A DNA stretch of 11,223 nt from Cytophagales bacterium. GTDB lineage: Bacteria; Bacteroidota; Bacteroidia; Cytophagales; Cyclobacteriaceae. Within the stretch, counting starts at the first letter, position 1; every line of letters begins with the position of its first letter. The translations under genes and the position numbers were made by a program. Where the stretch lies: positions 1 to 11,223 of the forward strand of contig DNTA01000125.1 in the NCBI GenBank assembly GCA_003500135.1. Direction: 5' to 3'. The notes under the pieces were generated by a model. The model was not told the DNA's origin. It made no database searches and worked only from the letters and a program-made list of their open reading frames with translations. This document shows, in pieces, positions 1 to 5,522 of this stretch.

Positions 1-98
1 TCGAGCAAATAAACCATAATACAATGAATAAACAGAGCAATACAAGGAATTTGTAGAAACCGATCAATACTATTCAGGAAAGGACATGGACAGACTTT
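1..98. other. Upstream non-coding or remnant stretch
   Basis: No complete gene is visible before wzm. One frame is open from the window edge and stops at 54-56. Another frame, after a stop at 29-31, reads about 22 codons (32-97) of protein-like composition (TEQYKEFVETDQYYSGKDMD and two more residues) before a stop at 98-100. It has no start codon and I recognise no family, so it could be the tail of a decayed gene or chance. Positions 1-31 are one copy of a direct repeat that recurs just before wzm. Confidence 0.3.
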
Positions 99-190
99 AA
101 ACTACAAACCTGAAACTTTAAACTACCTTACCCTGAACCCCGAACCCTGAACCCTGAACTAATTAGCTTCCAGCTTCGAGCTTCGAGCTA
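92..190 (+). repeat. Degenerate heptamer array A
   Basis: The stretch reads as near-continuous 7-bp units: agacttt, aaactac, aaacctg, aaacttt, aaactac (92-126). After a 3-bp phase slip come accctga, accccga, accctga, accctga, actaatt (130-164), then agcttcc, agcttcg, agcttcg, agcta (165-190). The motif changes along the array but the period of 7 is kept. The last part matches array C in the same orientation (17 of 18 bases over tagcttccagcttcgagc) and array B in inverted orientation (14 of 14 over ttccagcttcgagc). Confidence 0.75.
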
Positions 191-213
191 AAAACCATAA
201 TACAATAATAAAC
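183..213 (+). repeat. Direct repeat copy before wzm (other copy at 1-31)
   Basis: The segment tcgagctaaaaaccataata followed by caataataaac matches positions 1-31 (tcgagcaaataaaccataat, then acaatgaataa), with a 15-base perfect core aaaccataatacaat at 11-25 and 192-206. The copy at 183-213 forms the untranslated leader of wzm, which starts at 222. The two copies bracket the heptamer array at 92-190. This resembles the situation at wzt, where a gene-start sequence also occurs on both sides of a repeat segment. Confidence 0.6.
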
Positions 214-221
214 CTTCATAA

Positions 222-1085
222 ATGGACAAAACCACCAAACCAAATTCTTCCACCTGGGACCTGGTCATAAAACCGCAGTCTTCGCTGTTTAATATACCCT
301 GGGGTGACATCTGGCGGTACCGCGACCTTTTGCGCATGTTCATCCGTAGGGATATTGTAACGGTATACAAGCAAACCATACTCGGCCTGATATGGTACGT
401 GGTGCAGCCCATCCTCACCTCCCTGATCCAGATGTTGATCTTCGGACGGATCGCCAATATCTCTACCGATGGCACGCCACAGTTTTTGTTCTACCTGGCC
501 GGAAATACCTTGTGGTTATATTTTAGTGAGAGCTTTAATAACACAGCCAAAACTTTTAAGGATAATGAAAATATTTTCGGGAAGGTATATTTCCCACGGC
601 TGATCATGCCGTTGTCCAAGGTGATCGGAGGACTGATCAAGTTTGCGATACAGTTTACGTTCTTCCTGATCGTATACTTTTATTTATACTACAAAGGTGC
701 TACGATACAACCGCAAAAAGAGATCATATTACTTCCTTTGCTGCTGGTACTTATGGCCGGTTATGGTCTTGGCGCCGGGATCATCTTCAGCTCCCTTACC
801 ACCAAGTACCGCGACCTGACCTTTTTGTTGCAGTTTGGCGTTCAGTTGCTGATGTATGCCTCTTCCGTAATTGTGCCCTTTAGCGCCGTGCCGGAAAAGT
901 ATAAACCCTTAATAGCTGCCAATCCATTGGTACATATCATTGAGACCTTTAAATACATGTTCCTCGGCGCAGGATACTTCACCTGGGAAGGCCTGGCCTA
1001 CGCCTTTGGCGTGATGGTAGTATTGCTCTTCACCGGGATCATTATTTTTAACCGGACCGAGAAGACCTTCATGGACACTGTATAG
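222..1085 (+). CDS. wzm: ABC-2 type polysaccharide export permease (Wzm/TagG family)
   Basis: Inner-membrane subunit of an ABC exporter that moves a lipid-linked polysaccharide (O-antigen, capsule or teichoic-acid-like glycan) from cytoplasm to periplasm, working as a dimer with two Wzt ATPases. The 287 residues fit the family. A cytoplasmic amphipathic N-terminal segment (about 28-52, WRYRDLLRMF then IRRDIVTVYK) precedes six likely membrane segments at about 53-75, 86-105, 133-157, 168-190, 201-222 and 258-276. The TKYRDL loop at 194-199, after the fourth segment, and the charged tail FNRTEKTFMDTV are typical of Bacteroidota Wzm. The ATG at 222 has no Shine-Dalgarno sequence, as is usual in this phylum. 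The partner wzt starts about 1.1 kb downstream and is separated by two 4HB genes and repeat arrays, whereas wzm and wzt are normally adjacent. Base composition is richer in GC than the glycosyltransferase genes. wzm/wzt is a functional name; capsule and O-antigen versions cannot be told apart here. Confidence 0.93.
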   Translation: MDKTTKPNSSTWDLVIKPQSSLFNIPWGDIWRYRDLLRMFIRRDIVTVYKQTILGLIWYVVQPILTSLIQMLIFGRIANISTDGTPQFLFYLAGNTLWLYFSESFNNTAKTFKDNENIFGKVYFPRLIMPLSKVIGGLIKFAIQFTFFLIVYFYLYYKGATIQPQKEIILLPLLLVLMAGYGLGAGIIFSSLTTKYRDLTFLLQFGVQLLMYASSVIVPFSAVPEKYKPLIAANPLVHIIETFKYMFLGAGYFTWEGLAYAFGVMVVLLFTGIIIFNRTEKTFMDTV

Positions 1086-1086
1086 T

Positions 1087-1116
1087 CCACGAATTACACT
1101 AATTCCCACGAATTAC
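1087..1116. repeat. 11-bp direct repeat with small palindrome after wzm
   Basis: ccacgaattac occurs at 1087-1097 and 1106-1116. Between and over them lies a perfect 6-bp palindrome, GAATTA-CAC-TAATTC (1091-1105), and a run of seven T follows at 1117-1123. The hairpin is short and AT-only at its base and the T run is 11 nt away, so it is at best a weak terminator. I read it mainly as a dispersed-repeat remnant just after the wzm stop. Confidence 0.5.
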
Positions 1117-1147
1117 TTTTTTTAATGTCTGAATTGATTTGTTATTT

Positions 1148-1175
1148 GCTCGAAGCTGGAAGCTCGAAGCTCGAA
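1148..1175 (-). repeat. Heptamer array B
   Basis: Four 7-bp units in a row: gctcgaa, gctggaa, gctcgaa, gctcgaa. It is the reverse complement type of arrays A and C, including the single variant unit (gctggaa here, ttccagc there). It therefore forms an inverted pair with C around the first 4HB gene and also with the end of A around wzm. Confidence 0.8.
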
Positions 1176-1214
1176 GGCAGTTGTACATTGAGGTTACCTT
1201 CAACCTTGTAAGCA

Positions 1215-1583
1215 TTGAATACTAACCCCAATTTTAAATTCAAAGAATTAAATGTTTGGCAGAAAGCCATCGAATATGCAGTTGCTGTAGTAAAAACTAC
1301 TGAAAAGCTTTCCACCAATCGCCAGCACTATAAATTGATAGAACAATTAGAGTCATGCTGTTCATCAATAGCTCAAAATATAGCAGAGGGTAAAGGAAGA
1401 TATTCCAAAAAGGAATTCCAGCGTTTCCTTTTTATTGCAAGGGGCTCTCTTTACGAAAGCATAACGCTTCTGGAGTTATTTTATCGTATGGATTGGATTA
1501 CTATCGATGAATTGAATGAACATGAAAAACAGGCTTACGAAATAGCAAACATGTTAAAAGGTCTGATTAATTCACTGAAATGA
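1215..1583 (+). CDS. Four-helix-bundle protein, 23S rRNA IVS family (copy 1)
   Basis: A small protein of 122 residues in the family called four helix bundle protein / 23S rRNA-intervening sequence protein (PF05635, TIGR02436). The family shares the fold of Avd, the accessory protein of diversity-generating retroelements; its own biochemical role is unknown. Family marks are FKELNVWQKAI near residues 9-19, the block NIAEGKGRYSKKEF at 55-68 and FLFIARGSLYE at 71-81. Four helices fit the amphipathic pattern. The start is TTG at 1215: an in-frame stop lies two codons upstream (1209-1211), and the next in-frame Met is residue 92, inside the conserved domain. It is clearly paralogous to the gene at 1743-2117. 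It lies inside the exporter operon but has no known link to polysaccharide export, and is enclosed by inverted heptamer arrays. No reverse transcriptase or variable repeat was seen nearby, so a DGR role is not supported. Confidence 0.88.
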   Translation: MNTNPNFKFKELNVWQKAIEYAVAVVKTTEKLSTNRQHYKLIEQLESCCSSIAQNIAEGKGRYSKKEFQRFLFIARGSLYESITLLELFYRMDWITIDELNEHEKQAYEIANMLKGLINSLK

Positions 1584-1591
1584 AATAAAAA

Positions 1592-1640
1592 CTTCGAGCT
1601 TCGACCCTCTAGCTTCCAGCCTCGAGCTTCGAGCTTCGAG
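1592..1640 (+). repeat. Heptamer array C
   Basis: Seven 7-bp units without phase slip: cttcgag, cttcgac, cctctag, cttccag, cctcgag, cttcgag, cttcgag. It starts 8 nt after the stop of the first 4HB gene and ends 9 nt before the ATG of the wzt remnant at 1650. It is inverted relative to B and in the same orientation as the end of A. Confidence 0.85.
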
Positions 1641-1649
1641 CTAATTATT

Positions 1650-1742
1650 ATGTCAGAAACAGTTTTAAAAGTTGAAATCCTATCTAAAGTCTACCGCCTC
1701 GGTATTTTAGCTCATAGCTCCTGGCTCATAGTTCATAGATAG
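1650..1742 (+). pseudogene. Fragment of the wzt 5' end
   Basis: From ATG at 1650 the frame reads MSETVLKVEILSKVYRLG and then runs into array D, stopping at 1740-1742. The intact wzt begins MSNNTVLKVENLSKVYRLG. The match covers the start codon to the Gly codon ending at 1703. Most base differences are at third or other synonymous positions (for example gtt/gta, gaa/gag, aaa/aag, ctc/ctg), so the two copies separated long ago or came from different strains while both were under protein-level selection. No Walker A or later ATPase motif is present, so it cannot encode an ATPase. It may still be translated as a 30-residue peptide whose stop touches the ATG of the next 4HB gene. Confidence 0.8.
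1709..1736 (+). repeat. Heptamer array D
   Basis: Four units: agctcat, agctcct, ggctcat, agttcat, followed by a partial agatag that abuts the ATG of the second 4HB gene. The array begins 5 nt after the wzt-like codons of the remnant end, so it marks the break point in that fragment. Confidence 0.75.
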
Positions 1743-2117
1743 ATGAATGCCAAAGAATTAAATTTTAAGGAGTTAACCATTTGGCAGAAAGCTATTGACT
1801 TCGCTGAAATGGTGATAACCGCAGTTGAAGATAATACTTCAGATAGAAAACATTATCGGCTATTAGAACAGGCTGAGTCTGCAGCAACATCTGTCTCATC
1901 TAACATAGCCGAAGGCAAAGGCAGATATTCTAAAAAAGAATTCATACAATTCCTTTACATTGCAAGAGGCTCACTTTATGAAACGATATCAATCATGACC
2001 ATTTTTTATCAAAAAGGATGGATCAATAAGGAAGTATTGGATAATGTTGAGAGCGAAGGATTAGCGCTTGCCAAAATGATCAATGCATTAATAAAATCAA
2101 TCAAAGAGAAGATATAG
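1743..2117 (+). CDS. Four-helix-bundle protein, 23S rRNA IVS family (copy 2)
   Basis: A 124-residue paralogue of the protein at 1215-1583, in the same PF05635/TIGR02436 family of unknown function. Family marks are NFKELTIWQKAIDFA at residues 7-21, NIAEGKGRYSKKEF at 54-67 (identical to copy 1) and FLYIARGSLYE at 70-80. The helices outside these blocks have diverged strongly, including an AAT pair at 48-50 where copy 1 has CCS. The ATG at 1743 directly follows the stop of the wzt remnant frame, so translation could be coupled to it; no Shine-Dalgarno sequence is seen. The gene is AT-rich compared with wzm and with the first half of wzt, between which it lies. The divergence from copy 1 and the different flanking heptamers argue for two separate arrivals rather than a recent tandem duplication. 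Confidence 0.88.
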   Translation: MNAKELNFKELTIWQKAIDFAEMVITAVEDNTSDRKHYRLLEQAESAATSVSSNIAEGKGRYSKKEFIQFLYIARGSLYETISIMTIFYQKGWINKEVLDNVESEGLALAKMINALIKSIKEKI

Positions 2118-2126
2118 GTTCATTGG

Positions 2127-2217
2127 CCATGAGCCATGAGCCATAAACCATGAACCATGAACCACGAGCCATAAACCATGAGCCATGAGCCATGAACCAT
2201 GAACCAAGAAACATGAG
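2127..2217 (+). repeat. Heptamer array E, overlapping the wzt start
   Basis: Thirteen 7-bp units in perfect phase: ccatgag, ccatgag, ccataaa, ccatgaa, ccatgaa, ccacgag, ccataaa, ccatgag, ccatgag, ccatgaa, ccatgaa, ccaagaa, acatgag. Most variation is A/G at one or two positions. The ATG of wzt (2213) is part of the last degenerate unit. The array contains many in-phase and out-of-phase ATG triplets, which makes automated start choice unreliable here. Confidence 0.9.
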
Positions 2218-3493
2218 CAACAACACAGTACTTAAAGTAGAGAATTTGTCAAAGGTCTACCGCCTGGGTGAAGTAGGAACGGGAACCATTTCCCATGACC
2301 TGAATCGTTGGTGGGCAAAAATGCGAGGGAAGGAAGACCCCTTTTCCAAGGTGGGGCACGTCAACGACCGAACCCAAAAAGCACAGAAGGGCGAATATGT
2401 CAATGCCCTGGCCGATATCAATTTTGAGGTAAAGAAGGGCGAAGTGCTGGGCATCATTGGCAAGAACGGCGCCGGCAAGAGCACCCTTTTAAAGATCATC
2501 TCCCGCATTACCGCCCCCACCACAGGCCGTATCATGGCGAAGGGTAGGGTAGCCTCTTTATTGGAAGTGGGCACCGGCATGCACCCCGAAATGACGGGCA
2601 GGGAGAATGTCTACCTGAATGGTACGATCCTGGGCATGACCCGGAGGGAAATTGACCAGAAGTTCGACGAGATCGTGGACTTTGCCGGCTGCGCCAAATA
2701 TGCCGACACACCGGTAAAGCGTTACAGCTCAGGGATGAAGGTACGTCTGGGATTTGCTGTTGCCGCCTTCCTGGAGCCGGAGATATTGATTGTGGATGAG
2801 GTATTGGCAGTGGGAGATGCTGAATTTCAAAAGAAGGCGATAGGTAAAATGCAGGACATCAGTTCCGGTGGAGGCAGGACCGTACTGTTTGTAAGTCATA
2901 ATATGGCGAGTGTACAAAAACTTTGCGGAAGAGTTCTTCTTCTTGAAAATGGTAATCTAAAAATTAATGGTGACACTGACTCAACAGTTCGCCATTATTT
3001 GCAAAGAAACAAGGACTTGGTTTTTCGGGCTCCTCTATTCGATAGAAAAGATAGGAAAGGTAATGGTATAATAATGTTTCAAGACTTAGAAATCTTAGAT
3101 GTTCATAGAAAACCTCTAACCAGTATTGTTTCGGGAATGGATGTAATTATTAGGGTGAAACTTGAGGCAAGAGCCAATCTTAATAACGTAATTATTCGTA
3201 TCCAAATCGCAAATGAACTAGGTGAAAATGTATTCACTTGCAATAATTACCATAGTAGTAAGTATTTTAGTTTTAATAGCGGTGTTCATAACGTAAATTG
3301 TATTATACCTAAATTCCCATTAACGAGTGGTATATATTTCATCCATTTGCATTCATTTACTGAAAAAGGTTTAGCAGATGAAATTGAGTACACGTATAAG
3401 CTCTTAATCAACGATGGTGATTTTTTTGGTTCAGGTAAACTGCCAATGCAAAAAGATAAAATTCTCGTTAAACATACCTGGGAAATAAAGTAA
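2213..3493 (+). CDS. wzt: ABC transporter ATP-binding protein with C-terminal glycan-recognition domain (Wzt)
   Basis: Cytoplasmic ATPase that powers glycan export with Wzm. In the 426-residue form, the ATPase domain spans about 5-265: Walker A GKNGAGKST (83-91), signature YSSGM (171-175), Walker B ILIVDEVLAVGD (191-202) and H-loop SHN (228-230). Residues about 22-60 are an insertion between the first strand and Walker A, common in Bacteroidota versions. Residues about 270-426 resemble the beta-sandwich domain by which Wzt recognises the finished chain, with the late GDFFGSGK motif. I place the start at 2213: the longer frame from 2192 would only add MNHEPRN, which is translated array E, and the remnant at 1650 begins at the equivalent Met. 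Composition falls inside the gene: G+C is 35 of 60 at 2461-2520 but 16 of 60 at 3241-3300. The shift lies near 2890-2940, just after the H-loop. The next gene starts 1 nt after the stop. Confidence 0.93.
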   Translation: MSNNTVLKVENLSKVYRLGEVGTGTISHDLNRWWAKMRGKEDPFSKVGHVNDRTQKAQKGEYVNALADINFEVKKGEVLGIIGKNGAGKSTLLKIISRITAPTTGRIMAKGRVASLLEVGTGMHPEMTGRENVYLNGTILGMTRREIDQKFDEIVDFAGCAKYADTPVKRYSSGMKVRLGFAVAAFLEPEILIVDEVLAVGDAEFQKKAIGKMQDISSGGGRTVLFVSHNMASVQKLCGRVLLLENGNLKINGDTDSTVRHYLQRNKDLVFRAPLFDRKDRKGNGIIMFQDLEILDVHRKPLTSIVSGMDVIIRVKLEARANLNNVIIRIQIANELGENVFTCNNYHSSKYFSFNSGVHNVNCIIPKFPLTSGIYFIHLHSFTEKGLADEIEYTYKLLINDGDFFGSGKLPMQKDKILVKHTWEIK

Positions 3494-3494
3494 T

Positions 3495-4355
3495 ATGCAA
3501 TTTTCTAATCTTTATTATAAATATAAACTGAATTTAATGGCAGTTTTATTAACAAATAAAAATAGAATTTGGAACCTACTTCATTATCTTAAAAATTTCA
3601 GACATTATTTGAAGTTTAGAAATAAAATCATTCTTGTATATTCTCAAGGAAGAGTAGGTTCATTTAATACCTATTCAACAATCAGAAAGAACTTTCCGTA
3701 CCTAAAGGTATGGCATGTACATTATTTGACAGAAGTTGGATTAGAGAAAATACGAGATTGGCATAATTTTAATTATCACAAGGAATTAAAAGATGAAATC
3801 TTAAAGGCAATCAAAAAAGCAAAAGAAGTTATTATTGTAAACATCACAAGAGAGCCTTATTCAAGAGAAGTTTCATTTATTTTTTCTGACTATGAAAGAT
3901 TAATTCAAGAAAAATATATTACAAATATAAATGACACTATTCAATGGCAAAGTTACCTTGTTAATCAAGTTGATTTTAATAATTATTTAGATTGGTATGA
4001 CTATGAATTTAAAGAGATTACTAAAATTAACATTTACGATTATTCTTTTGACCGGATCAATAAGTTTAATGTCATTTCTAATGGGAAATTTAATGCATAC
4101 ATTTTTAGACTCGAAGATTATGATGAAGTTGGGTTGAAAGTAATATCTAGTGCTTTATCAGTTAATGAAAATAAAATTCATCTTGTAAAGACATCCAATG
4201 AAGCAAAAACAAAACCTTATTACGATGCCTATCGAAATTTCAAAAAACTAAAGTTTAATAAGTCTGCGCTAAATTATTTATATGAATCTAAATTTTTTAA
4301 TCACTTTTATGACAATAAAGAAAAGTCAAAATTGATGAACAAACATGGTATATAA
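3495..4355 (+). CDS. Putative capsular polysaccharide synthesis protein, NKWYS/sulfotransferase-like
   Basis: A 286-residue protein that resembles the 'putative capsular polysaccharide synthesis protein' family, which has a sulfotransferase-like P-loop. ILVYSQGRVGS at 46-56 fits the loop that binds the 5' phosphosulfate of PAPS. WHVHYL at 73-78 and NITREPYSREVSFIF at 116-130 fit the following conserved segments, the second resembling a 3'-phosphate-binding strand. A substrate-binding or catalytic role is inferred from these motifs; the acceptor is unknown. There is no signal peptide, so it should act in the cytoplasm before export. It starts 1 nt after wzt and its stop touches the next start. 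The gene is very AT-rich and rich in Lys, Asn, Ile and Tyr, like the following genes. Family assignment is fair; sulfation itself is not certain. Confidence 0.65.
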   Translation: MQFSNLYYKYKLNLMAVLLTNKNRIWNLLHYLKNFRHYLKFRNKIILVYSQGRVGSFNTYSTIRKNFPYLKVWHVHYLTEVGLEKIRDWHNFNYHKELKDEILKAIKKAKEVIIVNITREPYSREVSFIFSDYERLIQEKYITNINDTIQWQSYLVNQVDFNNYLDWYDYEFKEITKINIYDYSFDRINKFNVISNGKFNAYIFRLEDYDEVGLKVISSALSVNENKIHLVKTSNEAKTKPYYDAYRNFKKLKFNKSALNYLYESKFFNHFYDNKEKSKLMNKHGI

Positions 4356-5522
4356 ATGAAAATTTTGTTTGTTATAACTTCCCTTGAGATTGGAGGAGCA
4401 CAAACATTCCTCCTGAGATTATATGAGTATTTACAAAATCAAGGCAATGAGGTCTATTTATTAAATTTACATTTTTCTAAACATCAGTTGGGATCGGGAA
4501 ACTTAAAAAATGCATTCCATTTTCACCCACCTGGACATTTAAATCTTAAAATTAAATCCTATATAATTAGAAAACCGATTTCCCAATTACGTTTTAAGGC
4601 ACAGGTAAATTTTGCTAAGAAAATAATAAATCAAGTTAAACCTGATATCATTAATTCGCATTTATGGTTTGCAGATTATGTTGTTTTTGAGACGCTAAAA
4701 AAAACAAAAAAAATTCCGCATATAGTTTCAATGCATGGTTGCTATGAAAACTGGTTAAACAACGAAAATAAGGAGCTAAGCGACAGGTTTATACAAAGAT
4801 CACGTGGAATCTTAAGCCAATGTGATGGAATAATTACGGCAGCAGAAAAGAACGATGCCATATTTAATGAAATAGGAATTCAACCAACACGTAAATGTAT
4901 TTATTATGGGTATCCAAAGCAGGTTTTGTGTTTAGAGGAAACTGATAAAATTATTCGTTTTGGACTGGTCGCTCGCGGCATCAAGGAAAAGGGTTGGAAA
5001 GAAGCAATTCTTGCATTCGTTGAATTATCCAAATTATATGGAAACCTTGAGTTAATACTTGTGGGTGGTGGAAAATACTTAGAAGTATTAAAAAAACGAT
5101 ATGAAAAATACGATAATATTGTTTTTACAGGATCTGTACATGATCCGCGTAAATTTATAAGGTCAATCACGATTGGTTTATTACCTACATATTTCCCTTC
5201 AGAAAGTTTACCAAATACAATTATTGAATATTTGGCCTTTGGGAAACCTGTTATCAGCACAGATATTGGTGAAATCCCCAATATGATATCTTCTAAAAAT
5301 GGAGATGCAGGTTTTGTCATTAGGTTGGAAAATAATCAAAAAGTAAATACTCAAATACTAAAAAATGTCATGCAAAACTATATTGAGAATCAATCTTTAA
5401 TTGCAAAACATAGTAAAAGAGCTCATTTAGCTTTTCGTAAGTTTAAACTAGAAAATTGCAGCGAAAATTATTTAAAGTTTTTTAGTAGATTTACTTTTAA
5501 TGAAAAAAATCCCGCTAGTTAG
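4356..5522 (+). CDS. Glycosyltransferase family 4 (GT-B fold)
   Basis: A cytoplasmic or membrane-edge enzyme that transfers a sugar from a nucleotide donor to the growing lipid-linked glycan, with retention expected for GT4. The 388 residues show two Rossmann-like halves. The N-terminal half begins MKILFVITSLEIGGAQTFLL, with the GG-A-Q loop typical of GT4. The C-terminal half has RFGLVARGIKEKGW (201-214), LELILVGGG (231-239) and the donor-binding E-x7-E motif at E283 and E291 within FPSESLPNTIIEYLAFGKPV. Donor and acceptor cannot be told. ATG follows the preceding stop with no gap, and the last 23 nt overlap the next gene, so translational coupling is likely. Confidence 0.9.
   Translation: MKILFVITSLEIGGAQTFLLRLYEYLQNQGNEVYLLNLHFSKHQLGSGNLKNAFHFHPPGHLNLKIKSYIIRKPISQLRFKAQVNFAKKIINQVKPDIINSHLWFADYVVFETLKKTKKIPHIVSMHGCYENWLNNENKELSDRFIQRSRGILSQCDGIITAAEKNDAIFNEIGIQPTRKCIYYGYPKQVLCLEETDKIIRFGLVARGIKEKGWKEAILAFVELSKLYGNLELILVGGGKYLEVLKKRYEKYDNIVFTGSVHDPRKFIRSITIGLLPTYFPSESLPNTIIEYLAFGKPVISTDIGEIPNMISSKNGDAGFVIRLENNQKVNTQILKNVMQNYIENQSLIAKHSKRAHLAFRKFKLENCSENYLKFFSRFTFNEKNPAS

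Larger units (their letters stand above)
1148..1640 (+). mobile_element. Candidate IVS-like element 1: 4HB gene between inverted heptamer arrays
   Basis: A 4HB gene (1215-1583) is enclosed by array B (1148-1175) and array C (1592-1640) in inverted orientation. The reverse complement of B aligns with 1600-1627 at 24 of 28 bases. A transcript could fold so that the arrays form a stem and the gene lies in the loop. This is the plan of intervening sequences in some bacterial 23S rRNA genes, which encode proteins of this same family between complementary ends. Here it stands in a protein operon, not in rRNA. Mobility is inferred; exact ends and target duplications are not proven. Confidence 0.4.
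1709..2217 (+). mobile_element. Candidate IVS-like element 2: 4HB gene between arrays D and E
   Basis: The second 4HB gene (1743-2117) lies between array D (1709-1736, ggctcat/agttcat type) and array E (2127-2217, ccatgag/ccatgaa type). These are complementary in kind: ggctcat is the reverse complement of atgagcc. The pairing is imperfect, and E is about three times longer than D. Copies of the wzt start lie directly outside both ends (remnant ending at 1703; intact start at 2213), as expected if the element had entered or duplicated the gene start. Mobility is inferred. Confidence 0.4.

Noticed and set aside
909..1109. Open frame on the minus strand opposite wzm
   Set aside because: It lies antisense to a well-supported permease gene, has no recognisable motif, and is a shadow of that coding frame. 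The same holds for the other minus-strand frames inside genes.
1124..1211. Short frame from ATG 1125 through array B to the stop at 1209-1211
   Set aside because: Apart from its first three codons it is translated repeat and spacer with no protein-like features.
1215..2117. Diversity-generating retroelement, suggested by Avd-like proteins
   Set aside because: No reverse transcriptase, template repeat or variable repeat is visible in the window, and the proteins carry the IVS-family block NIAEGKGRYSKKEF rather than clear Avd context.
2192..2212. Upstream in-frame ATG for wzt adding MNHEPRN
   Set aside because: The seven residues are translated repeat units of array E, and the wzt fragment at 1650 begins at the Met equivalent to 2213.
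2127..2217. CRISPR array
   Set aside because: Units are 7 bp with no spacers and no cas genes; it is a tandem repeat.
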